A stretch of 64,000 bases of DNA, from positions 5,305 through 69,304 of the forward strand of contig SFVH01000003.1 of the NCBI GenBank assembly GCA_004561555.1, written 5' to 3'. Shown piece by piece: positions 53,421 to 61,216 of the stretch; within the stretch, counting starts at the first letter, position 1; every line of letters starts with the position of its first letter. This stretch comes from a bacterium (lineage in GTDB: Bacteria; Bacteroidota; Bacteroidia; Bacteroidales; Muribaculaceae). Position numbers and translations under genes: made by a program. The notes under the pieces are model-generated. The model ran no database searches and was not told the origin of the DNA. It saw nothing but the letters and a program-made list of their open reading frames with translations.

Positions 53421-54164
53421 ATGAAAAGAAGTATTATAACTTTATTATCGGTAATGATTGCTTCTTTAATATGCATTCATGCTGAGAAATATGAAATCAA
53501 AGTAGGCGAGTTTAGCGAACTCGTGGTTAACGACAACATAAACGTGGTGTATGACAACATCGCCGATTCTGTGGGGTTTGTGCGTTTTGACATCGAAAAA
53601 AAATACGCATCCTACATTATGGTTAATCGCTCCAAGGGAAAGCTCAAAATCCAGCTCGACCAACTCGCCATGGAGCTTGACAAACTTCCCACCGTGTATG
53701 TATATTCATCATATCTGTGCAAGGCTGTTAATGCCAAAGACAGCACCCTCACCATTCGCAATATCGCTCCGGGAGCTAAAATCGAAATAAAACAGCAAAA
53801 CAATGGCAAAATTTTTGTTTCCGGACTTGAAGCCGTAGATTTAAATATCAGTTTGGAAACAGGCAAAGGTTTGATTAACGCTTCGGGCAAATGCGACAAT
53901 CTGTCGATAGGCAATCTTGGCACCGGAGTGGTGCAAGCGGATGAAGTCGTGGCTAAAAATGTAAGATGTTCGCTGCTTGGCACCGGCACTATAGGGTGCA
54001 ATCCTAAAGAGGCACTCCATGTGAAGGGGTTAGGTTCCGGTAAGGTGTATTATCTCGGCACACCTACAATCACCAAAGCCAAACTATCGAACGTGAAAGT
54101 TATCAGTCTCAACAAAGAAGATGACGACGAAGAAATCCCCGAAATAGGGTCATCGGAAGAATAA
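53421..54164 (+). CDS. DUF2807 (head GIN domain) secreted protein
   Basis: 247 residues with a signal peptide (MKRSIITLLSVMIASLICIHA). The mature part is a beta-rich DUF2807/GIN region: FSELVVNDNINVVYDNI near residue 30, then repeating strands such as GLINASGKCDNLSIGNLGTG and LLGTGTIGCNPKEALHVKGLGSG. Members are putative auto-transporter-adhesin-like beta solenoids of unknown function in Bacteroidota. The tail is strongly acidic (KEDDDEEIPEIGSSEE). It follows dusB by 12 nt and precedes the flippase by 9 nt, so all may be one transcript. Confidence 0.85.
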   Translation: MKRSIITLLSVMIASLICIHAEKYEIKVGEFSELVVNDNINVVYDNIADSVGFVRFDIEKKYASYIMVNRSKGKLKIQLDQLAMELDKLPTVYVYSSYLCKAVNAKDSTLTIRNIAPGAKIEIKQQNNGKIFVSGLEAVDLNISLETGKGLINASGKCDNLSIGNLGTGVVQADEVVAKNVRCSLLGTGTIGCNPKEALHVKGLGSGKVYYLGTPTITKAKLSNVKVISLNKEDDDEEIPEIGSSEE

Positions 54165-54173
54165 GCTCACTCG

Positions 54174-55628
54174 ATGGACGAACCCTCGCTGAAACTCAAG
54201 ACAGCACGCACGCTGAAATGGAACACCGTAGATAAGTTTGCCTCGCAACTCTTTTACGGTATCACCGGTGTGGTGCTTGCCAACCTGCTGTCGAAGTCTG
54301 ACTTCGGCTTGGTGGGTGCAATCCTTGTGTTTCAAGCATTCGCTTCTCTGTTTGTCGACAGTGGTTTTTCCGCTGCATTAATACAAAAGAAAACACCCAC
54401 AGAGAGCGACTATTGCACTGTGTTTTACTTCAACTTGGGCATAAGTGTGATACTATACGTGGTGTTATGGTGCTGTGCTCCGCTAATTGCCGACTATTTT
54501 GGCGATGAGCGACTAATCGACCTGTCAAGGGTAATGTTTCTGTCATTTATCATCAATGCCACGGCATTGGTACAAACCAATCGACTGATGAAACAGATGA
54601 CAATGGCTCGCGTGGCAATAGCCAACACGCTCGCATTGATTGTTTCAGGAGCGATAGGTATATGGCTGGCATTTGAAGGCTACGGAGCATGGGCTATAGT
54701 GTGGCAAACACTGATATTGGCTTTTGTAAAATCCGCTTTCTTATGGGCGACATCGGGCTGGATGCCTCGAAGTGGATTCTCTTTAAGTTCATTAAAGTCG
54801 GTATTTGGTGTAGGTAGCGGGGTGATGGCGTGCTCGTTTCTCAATACAGTGTCGCTCAACATCTATTCGCTTATCATCGGTCGCTACTTCCGTCTCTCAG
54901 CTCTCGGCTGCTACACTCAAGCCGACAAATGGAGCAAAATGGGCATCCAATCAATGGCACAAATCCTCACTGCCTCTTTTCTACCGGTGCTTAGCGGTGT
55001 GCAAGACGACCGCGAGCGTATGTTGCGAGCCATCCGCAAGATGAACCGCTTCACAAGCTATCTGCTCTTCCCGATAATGCTCACCCTTATTGCCGCCGCC
55101 CAACCTATCTTCCACATACTTTTTTCCACAAAATGGGATGATGCAATAATATTGTTTCAAATACTTATGGCTCGCGGCATCTTTGTGGTATTGGCATCTC
55201 TTTACAACAACTATATTCTCGCATTGGGTCGCTCCAAGGTGATGGTGGGCTATGAGGTAGTTAAAGACGTGCTGATGGTGGTGGCAATCATCATCACCCT
55301 ACCCTATGGGATGGAAGCTTTAGTGTGGGGACAGATGGTGGCTGCGATGCTGTTTTTCGGCTATGCTGTGGGAGTGACCCACCGCATTGCCGGATACCAT
55401 TGGCGTCATACCCTCACCGATAGCCTCCCCTACTGCATCATTGCTACGGTGATTGCCGTAGGACAATGGTTACTGCTTCTTGTAGTGCCAAATCCTTGGC
55501 TATGCATTGGATTGCAATTATCGGCATTGTTACTTTATATTTCCCTTAATCACATCTTCAACTCCGCTATCCAGAATGAGGTGCTCGGCTTTGCGCTGGG
55601 CAGATTTCGTCGCCGCAGGAGCTGTTAA
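54174..55628 (+). CDS. Lipopolysaccharide/polysaccharide flippase (MOP superfamily)
   Basis: 484 residues, about 12-14 membrane helices. N-terminal LKTARTLKWNTVDKFASQLFYGITGVVLANLLSKSDFGLVG matches the WzxC/polysaccharide_synt_C_like family of lipopolysaccharide biosynthesis proteins; FLPVLSGVQDDRERMLRAIRKM near residue 280 is the typical mid-loop. Base composition matches the surrounding genes, unlike the flippase at 27.6 kb. No glycosyltransferase genes accompany it, so its glycan is unknown. Confidence 0.87.
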   Translation: MDEPSLKLKTARTLKWNTVDKFASQLFYGITGVVLANLLSKSDFGLVGAILVFQAFASLFVDSGFSAALIQKKTPTESDYCTVFYFNLGISVILYVVLWCCAPLIADYFGDERLIDLSRVMFLSFIINATALVQTNRLMKQMTMARVAIANTLALIVSGAIGIWLAFEGYGAWAIVWQTLILAFVKSAFLWATSGWMPRSGFSLSSLKSVFGVGSGVMACSFLNTVSLNIYSLIIGRYFRLSALGCYTQADKWSKMGIQSMAQILTASFLPVLSGVQDDRERMLRAIRKMNRFTSYLLFPIMLTLIAAAQPIFHILFSTKWDDAIILFQILMARGIFVVLASLYNNYILALGRSKVMVGYEVVKDVLMVVAIIITLPYGMEALVWGQMVAAMLFFGYAVGVTHRIAGYHWRHTLTDSLPYCIIATVIAVGQWLLLLVVPNPWLCIGLQLSALLLYISLNHIFNSAIQNEVLGFALGRFRRRRSC

Positions 55629-55716
55629 TATTTGCTAAATTATTGTTTTTAACATTTAATTTTACTTTATTTGTGGTGTTATAGCAAATGCAACCTAATT
55701 ACAAAAACCTTTTTTA

Positions 55717-56187
55717 ATGCGGTTAAAATTTTTTATTATTGGCACGATAGTGTCGTCAGGATTTACACTAACTAATGCTACTAACGTATTTTTCTACCCA
55801 AATGCCGAAACGGAGAAACCGGTGAAATGGATGGAAGATGTGAGAAAAGTAGTGTTTAGTGGTGATGTGGTGTCGCTCAATGGTATTAACGGAAAGAGCG
55901 AAAGTGTAGGAATCAGTGAGCTGAATCACTTTAATTTCTTTTCCGACTATGTGTCGGGCATCAAGCCTGTCATTACAGAGGGAAAGATTGTGATTGCGGG
56001 CTCGATAGTGAGAGTAATCACCGAACGTTGCGTCAAGAGTCTTCAGATTTACGACCTCAATGGAGTGGAATGTGGCAGTAGTTGCGAAAGCGAATTGTCA
56101 ATTGCCCACCTGCCAAAAGGTGTGTATCTGGTGAAAGCGCAAACCGATGGTACAGTTATTAATGCTAAAATTATAAAGTCAGTATAA
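55717..56187 (+). CDS. Small secreted protein with type IX-like C-terminal sorting domain
   Basis: 156 residues. Signal peptide (MRLKFFIIGTIVSSGFTLTNA). A short central domain (VFFYPNAETEKPVKWMEDVRKVVFSGDVVSLNG) resembles the N-terminal segment of the next gene product. The last 75 residues (GKIVIAGSIVRVITERCVKSLQIYDLNGVE... LPKGVYLVKAQTDGTVINAKIIKSV) have the pattern of Por/T9SS type A sorting domains: an IYDLNG strand, LPKGVYLVK, and a Lys-rich end. Almost nothing lies between the signal and sorting parts, so it may be a structural or anchoring partner. Starts 4 nt before the GDPD gene, which lacks such a tail. Confidence 0.75.
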   Translation: MRLKFFIIGTIVSSGFTLTNATNVFFYPNAETEKPVKWMEDVRKVVFSGDVVSLNGINGKSESVGISELNHFNFFSDYVSGIKPVITEGKIVIAGSIVRVITERCVKSLQIYDLNGVECGSSCESELSIAHLPKGVYLVKAQTDGTVINAKIIKSV

Positions 56188-56191
56188 AAAA

Positions 56192-58834
56192 ATGAAAAAT
56201 AAATACTTACTATCCTTTGCTGTTCTGGCTTCGCTATCAGCTTCAGCGGCTTCCGGCGATGAAGGCAACCTATACGTGTGGAGTGGTGGCAGTGTGGTCT
56301 ACACCACAGCAATGACAAATGTGGAAGACGTAGTGGTGAGTGATGAAGACATCAACGGAAACAGTCTCTATACCACCTCACGCGCCTCTCTCGATAGCAT
56401 AGGCTTCTATCCCGTGACTCTCAAAGCCGACCTCTTGGACGTAGTGTTTAATGCCGACGGCTCTGCCACCGACGTTTCACCTCAACATCTGCCTATCACC
56501 AATCCGTCGACCACCAATCTCAACGTGTATTGGAACAGCACTTATTCGCGCTATGTGGCTCACTCGTCAGCCGCTTGGAAAGACGCGGCGTCGGGTCACT
56601 ATCGTGTGCCTCTCAACGACTCCTATTTCTCAAAACTGCAAGATGGCTACACCTTGGAGGCAATAGTGATGACTCCGGAAAAGGGAGGCACGATGACCGA
56701 CGACGAAGTGAAATGGATTGGATGTCATCAAAATGGCGGCCCCGGAGGTATATTGGTATCAAAAAAAAGGTCCGGCTCAAAACTATCATTCTTGCCCCAC
56801 ACCTCTACCACAGGCTATTGCTGGGCAAGTGTCGACTATGAAGTGAATCGCTACTATCACGTTATCGGCGTGTATAGCAAAGAAGAACAAAAAGCGAAAC
56901 TCTATGTCGACGGCAATCTCGTAGCAACAGTTGATGCGGTGGGCGACCTCACCAAACCCTCCGACTCCTCATCGCAGTGGTGGGCTATCTTCGGTGACCC
57001 GCAAAGTGGAGCGCAAGAGCAGACTATCCCCGGCGACGTAGTGATGTTTCGCCTATATGATAAGGTGGTTAACGATGTTGAAGCCAAACTGCTATGGGAC
57101 AACGTACCTCATCGACGAAGCGACTTACCCGTGGCAGACCTTCTCGACGTGGCTTTTAAAGCTGACGGCACAGCTTTCGACTTGTCGGTGGCTCGACAAA
57201 CAGTGGAAACTAATGCCCACAACGAATTATCGACCTACTTCTCAGGCTTTTGCAACCGCACCGTGGCTCATGGCACTTCTGCCTGGGGCGCAAACAACAA
57301 CCGTGCATACTACAAGGTGGATGCTGCCGGATATTTCAGCAAGCTAAAAGATGGATACACACTCGAAGCAGTGGTGATGTCACCACAGCTGGTCACCACA
57401 GCCGATGCCAAATGGATCGCTTGCCATCAAAATGGCGGACCCGGAGGAATCATGATTTCCAAATCTCAGAATTCACGTATCACCTTCCTACCATATACAG
57501 GTGCTTATTACCGTTATGCTATCGATCCCAATCCCTTCCAAACCAATCGCTACTACCATGTGGTTGGCGTTTACGACCAATCAACGGCAAAGGCACTTCT
57601 ATATATAGATGGTGCGCTCGCCTCTTCAGTAGATGCCACCGGCACTCTGACGCTACCATCCGTCACCTCATCGCAATGGTGGGCTATCTTCGGCGACCCG
57701 CATAATGGCAAACAAAACCAAACCATCCCCGGTGACATCGCTATGTTCCGCCTCTACGACAATGTGCTCACATCGTCGCAAATATCACTCCTCTACAACG
57801 ACTGGAAAAACAATGCCAACGGAGATTATGCCAATATGGTGAGCAACGTGACCTTCCTCACCAACGTACCGGTGAAGAAAGAAGGCGGAAGGCTTGAAAT
57901 CTTCGGCAACGGCTTTGCTGAAGGTGACAGAGTGGAAATGATAGCGTCGCAAGATCATAACAGCATTTACTATCCCACTTGCTCGCTTGACAACGGAACA
58001 TTGATGCTCACTATGCCGGACAATTTGGTCGATGGCAGTTACTTGCTGGTGCTATCACGCGATGGCGTAAAACAAGAGCTTGGCACAGTCAACCTTTCGC
58101 TGAAAGCTTCGCTTCACACAACAAACGTGATTGCTCACCGAGGTTATTGGAACACCCCGGGAGCGTCTCAAAATTCACGCGCCTCGCTTCAAAAAGCTAT
58201 CGACCTGGGCATTTACGGCTCAGAGTGCGATGTGTGGCTCACAACCGATGGTGTGTTGATGGTTAACCATGACCCCAGTTTTTCAGGTACAACCATACAA
58301 ACCTCAACATCATCCACTTGCAAGGCTCTCACCTTAGGCAACGGCGAATCGATGCCCACACTTGAAGACCTTCTGAAAATTCTCAAAGCTTCGGCGGGCA
58401 ACACCAAACTTATCATAGAGATTAAGTCGCATTCTTCGACAACCAACACCAAGAAAGCGGCAAAAGCGGCTGTCGACCTTGTAAAGCAATATGGCTTGCA
58501 AGACCGTGTGGAATATATAGCATTCTCATGGGACGCTTGCACTTATATTATGACTTTAGACGCAACGGCAAAAGTGGCATATCTCAACGGCGACAAGACT
58601 CCTCAAGAAGTGAAGGATGCCGGACTAACGGGCATCGACTACGAAATCGCCAAGATGACTGCCAACCCCGGTTGGTTTGATGCCGCTCACAATCTCGGAC
58701 TGGGAGTGAATGTATGGACATTACGCAACTACAACGACATCATTGATATGATTAACTGTGGTGCCGACTATCTCACCACGGATATGCCGGTAGATGCCAT
58801 TCGCTACAAGCGCCACTACGATATCAACCAATAA
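56192..58834 (+). CDS. Secreted protein with two LamG-like domains and a glycerophosphodiester phosphodiesterase domain
   Basis: 880 residues with signal peptide (MKNKYLLSFAVLASLSASAA). After a short domain (GGSVVYTTAMTNVEDVVVSD) come two LamG/concanavalin-like units, about residues 80-310 and 312-545, clearly an internal duplication: both contain DGYTLEA, WIGCHQNGGPGG or WIACHQNGGPGG, and SSQWWAIFGDPQ/H with QTIPGD. A TIG-like beta domain (about 550-640) follows, then GDPD from residue 646: IAHRGYWNTPGASQNSRASL, ECDVWLTTDGVLMVNHD and IIEIKSHSS, carrying the His, Glu-x-Asp and His of the family. It would hydrolyse glycerophosphodiesters or teichoic-acid-like links outside the cell; LamG units suggest glycan binding. 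Confidence 0.87.
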   Translation: MKNKYLLSFAVLASLSASAASGDEGNLYVWSGGSVVYTTAMTNVEDVVVSDEDINGNSLYTTSRASLDSIGFYPVTLKADLLDVVFNADGSATDVSPQHLPITNPSTTNLNVYWNSTYSRYVAHSSAAWKDAASGHYRVPLNDSYFSKLQDGYTLEAIVMTPEKGGTMTDDEVKWIGCHQNGGPGGILVSKKRSGSKLSFLPHTSTTGYCWASVDYEVNRYYHVIGVYSKEEQKAKLYVDGNLVATVDAVGDLTKPSDSSSQWWAIFGDPQSGAQEQTIPGDVVMFRLYDKVVNDVEAKLLWDNVPHRRSDLPVADLLDVAFKADGTAFDLSVARQTVETNAHNELSTYFSGFCNRTVAHGTSAWGANNNRAYYKVDAAGYFSKLKDGYTLEAVVMSPQLVTTADAKWIACHQNGGPGGIMISKSQNSRITFLPYTGAYYRYAIDPNPFQTNRYYHVVGVYDQSTAKALLYIDGALASSVDATGTLTLPSVTSSQWWAIFGDPHNGKQNQTIPGDIAMFRLYDNVLTSSQISLLYNDWKNNANGDYANMVSNVTFLTNVPVKKEGGRLEIFGNGFAEGDRVEMIASQDHNSIYYPTCSLDNGTLMLTMPDNLVDGSYLLVLSRDGVKQELGTVNLSLKASLHTTNVIAHRGYWNTPGASQNSRASLQKAIDLGIYGSECDVWLTTDGVLMVNHDPSFSGTTIQTSTSSTCKALTLGNGESMPTLEDLLKILKASAGNTKLIIEIKSHSSTTNTKKAAKAAVDLVKQYGLQDRVEYIAFSWDACTYIMTLDATAKVAYLNGDKTPQEVKDAGLTGIDYEIAKMTANPGWFDAAHNLGLGVNVWTLRNYNDIIDMINCGADYLTTDMPVDAIRYKRHYDINQ

Positions 58835-58857
58835 TGACAAGATATTAATTTTTACAA

Positions 58858-58899
58858 ACTACCGGCTAATTGGAGATATCCATTAACCGGTAGTTTTCT
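58858..58899. terminator. Terminator between the GDPD and HMA genes
   Basis: ACTACCGGCTAAT (58858-58870) with ATTAACCGGTAGT (58882-58894), one mismatch that becomes G-U on the minus strand; TTTTCTT follows on the plus side. Probably used from both directions. Confidence 0.7.
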
Positions 58900-58905
58900 T
58901 GATGA

Positions 58906-59250
58906 TTATTTCCCCACTATCTCAATATCATATCCTAACTTCCTAAACGCCACCTCATAGTCGGCATATGTTGACTTTCTCCTATCATATATGATGGTCA
59001 CAGTCTGATTAGGCACTGAAGTCTCAATTTTTTTTGTTCCCTTGACAAATCGGATATTACTCTTAATTCTTGTCTCACAACCGGAGCAGTGCATTTCGGG
59101 CTTGGTAGTAACTACAAGAGTGTCGACCTTTGACTCTGCAAAAGCACTCAGTATAGGATAATTGTTTTTCTCAAAAGAAAAAAAACTGCCGAAAACATAA
59201 TCAACAAAAAAGGCGGACTCTTTCAAAGGGAATCCACCTTTTTCAGCCAT
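58906..59250 (-). CDS. Heavy-metal-associated (HMA) domain protein, 5' end probably broken
   Basis: The last 70 residues are a clear HMA domain: VVTTKPEMHCSGCETRIKSNIRFVKG with the metal-binding CxxC (C-S-G-C) and GTKKIETSVPNQTVTIIYD. Bacteroidales relatives are small periplasmic proteins with signal peptides. Here the frame from the ATG at 59250 begins inside the terminator of the upstream metY gene, so its first 15 or so residues are unlikely to be used. Just before the HMA part the frame reads PILSAFAESKVD, while the neighbouring frame reads L-RKTIIL from a TTG (near 59173): adding one base joins them into RKTIIL-x-LSAFAES, a normal signal peptide. A one-base deletion is therefore likely. 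Function: copper or mercury binding, inferred. Confidence 0.65.
   Translation of the reverse strand: MAEKGGFPLKESAFFVDYVFGSFFSFEKNNYPILSAFAESKVDTLVVTTKPEMHCSGCETRIKSNIRFVKGTKKIETSVPNQTVTIIYDRRKSTYADYEVAFRKLGYDIEIVGK
59200..59243 (-). terminator. metY terminator
   Basis: Minus-strand AAGGTGGA/TCCGCCTT stem (59233-59240 side with 59210-59217; one G-U pair) followed by TTTTTTGTTG, 44 nt after the metY stop. Confidence 0.75.
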
Positions 59251-59286
59251 TCATAAATAATTCTCTCAAACGGCAATATTAAAACA

Positions 59287-60573
59287 CTAAATCTTGTCGA
59301 GAGCTTGACTGAGGTCTGCAATAATGTCATCGATATGCTCGGTGCCAATGGAGAGGCGAACGGTCGCCGGGGTGATGTGTTGCTGTGCCAACTCCTCGGG
59401 AGTCATCTGCGAGTGGGTAGTGGTGTAAGGGTGAATTACAAGGCTTTTCACGTCTGCCACATTGGCAAGAAGCGAGAATATCTCAAGAGAGTCGATAAAT
59501 CGCCATGCCTCTTTTTCTCCTCCTTTCACCTCGAAAGTGAAAATGCTACCACCACCATTGGGGAAGTATTTCTTATATAAAGCGTTATCGCGATGGTCAG
59601 GCAAACTTGGGTGATTCACCTTAGCCACCTTAGGATGATTGTTCAAGAAATTCACCACTTTGAGGGCATTCTCCACATGGCGTTCCACTCGTAACGACAG
59701 TGTTTCCAACCCTTGGAGAAGGATGAATGCGTTGAAAGGCGAGATTGCGGCACCGGTGTCGCGGAGGATTACCGCACGAATGCGAGTGACAAATGCCGCC
59801 GCTCCTGCTACATCGGCAAAAATAGCGCCATGATAGCTTGGGTCGGGTTTCGCCAACGTCAGAAATTTGTCGGCATTGGCTTTCCAGTCAAAGGTACCTC
59901 CGTCAACGATTACACCACCGAGGCTTGTGCCATGACCCCCGATAAACTTAGTGGCGGAATGTACCACAATGTCTGCACCATGTTCGATAGGACGGATAAG
60001 AAATGGTGTGCCAAAGGTATTGTCGACGATAAACGGGATATTATGACGGTGAGCCACTTCGGCTATTGCTTCAAGATTAGTCACGTCGGAGTTGGGATTG
60101 CCGAAAGTCTCGGCATATACCACTTTTGTTTCCGGACGGATAGCAGCCTCCAAAGCCTCAAGGTCATTGACATCAACAATGGTGTGGCTGATGCCTTGAG
60201 TGGCAAGGGTATGGGTGATGAGGTTAAACGAACCGCCATAAAGGTTATCAGCCGCCACAATATGGTCGCCTACAGTGAGGATATTTTGCAGTGAATAGGT
60301 CACTGCCGCTGCGCCCGATGCCACTGCCAATCCGGCAACACCTCCTTCAAGAGCTGCCACCCTCTTCTCAAACACGTCTTGTGTGGAGTTGGTCAAACGA
60401 CCATAGATATTGCCGGCATCGCGTAAGCCGAAGCGGTCGGCAGCATGTTGAGAATTGCGAAACACATAAGAAGTGGTCTGATAGATGGGTACTGCACGCG
60501 AATCGGTTACAGGATCGGGTTGCTCTTGGCCCACATGGAGCTGGAGAGTTTCAAAGTGATATTTCTGTGCCAT
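59287..60573 (-). CDS. metY: O-acetylhomoserine aminocarboxypropyltransferase/sulfhydrylase
   Basis: 428 residues, Cys/Met-metabolism PLP family. [30 protein letters not shown] at the N-terminus is typical of the MetY branch, PLP lysine lies in [18 protein letters not shown] near residue 208, and [21 protein letters not shown] near 85. It makes homocysteine from O-acetylhomoserine and sulfide. Own promoter (60617-60647) and terminator. Confidence 0.95.
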   Translation of the reverse strand: MAQKYHFETLQLHVGQEQPDPVTDSRAVPIYQTTSYVFRNSQHAADRFGLRDAGNIYGRLTNSTQDVFEKRVAALEGGVAGLAVASGAAAVTYSLQNILTVGDHIVAADNLYGGSFNLITHTLATQGISHTIVDVNDLEALEAAIRPETKVVYAETFGNPNSDVTNLEAIAEVAHRHNIPFIVDNTFGTPFLIRPIEHGADIVVHSATKFIGGHGTSLGGVIVDGGTFDWKANADKFLTLAKPDPSYHGAIFADVAGAAAFVTRIRAVILRDTGAAISPFNAFILLQGLETLSLRVERHVENALKVVNFLNNHPKVAKVNHPSLPDHRDNALYKKYFPNGGGSIFTFEVKGGEKEAWRFIDSLEIFSLLANVADVKSLVIHPYTTTHSQMTPEELAQQHITPATVRLSIGTEHIDDIIADLSQALDKI

Positions 60574-60616
60574 AGTCGTTATGTTTTTTTGTTGTTAATA
60601 ATCGTTGATTCCGTTG

Positions 60617-60647
60617 CAAAGTTATGCGAAGTAGATTAATCTTCCAA
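60617..60647 (-). promoter_or_regulatory. metY promoter
   Basis: Minus-strand TTG (60645-60647), 20 nt, TAACTTTG (60617-60624); leader about 37 nt. Confidence 0.65.
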
Positions 60648-61156
60648 CACATTTTATTATTTCAGGAAATATTCCTAATAGCAAAAGCTTTGACGGAAGA
60701 ATCCACCAAGAGAACCATTTTACAACCCTCCTGGTGGAATAATATTCTTTAACCGGGTGTCGCTTTCGCCATTCTCTATTGCAACTTGCGCAAGGTTAAT
60801 GCACGACACACGAAATAAGGCACCACCTTTGCCCCTATCATCATTATTGGACGAACCGACGAGGTCAATTGTAAATCCACAGTGACGTTTTCTTTTTCGC
60901 AAACGATGAAAATATAAGTGATAAGGGTGCAGATAATGAAATTCTCGCTTTTGGTGTCTGCCTCCTTGTTGTTCGACTTCTAACAATATGCTGTTAATTA
61001 TTATGTTATTATTTAGACAATCTTGTTAGACAGCCTCATACAAATAGAATCACAAAAAAATAATCTGCAACAACGCGACTAAAGATTTTGAAGATAATTA
61101 ACCGAATAAAAACTGACGCATAATTGCGATAATCAACGAAATAATCTTCAAAAGAA
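60648..61156. other. Gene-less stretch with one hairpin
   Basis: No convincing gene. A stem TCCACCAAGAG (60702-60712) pairs with CTCCTGGTGGA (60728-60738), better on the minus strand, without a T run. A minus-strand frame of 88 codons (60720-60986) starts only at TTG, matches nothing I know, and is not reported as a gene. Confidence 0.4.
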
Positions 61157-61188
61157 TTGGCTTTTTTATGATAATTTATTTACTTTTG
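61157..61188 (+). promoter_or_regulatory. Promoter of the large secreted protein gene
   Basis: TTG (61157-61159), 21 nt, TACTTTTG (61181-61188), 28 nt before the ATG at 61217. Confidence 0.6.
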
Positions 61189-61216
61189 TAGCATATTATT
61201 ACCAAAATTATTTGTT

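Noticed and set aside
60720..60986. An 88-codon minus-strand frame
   Set aside because: Only a TTG start, no promoter, no known similarity; kept as a finding but not called a gene.
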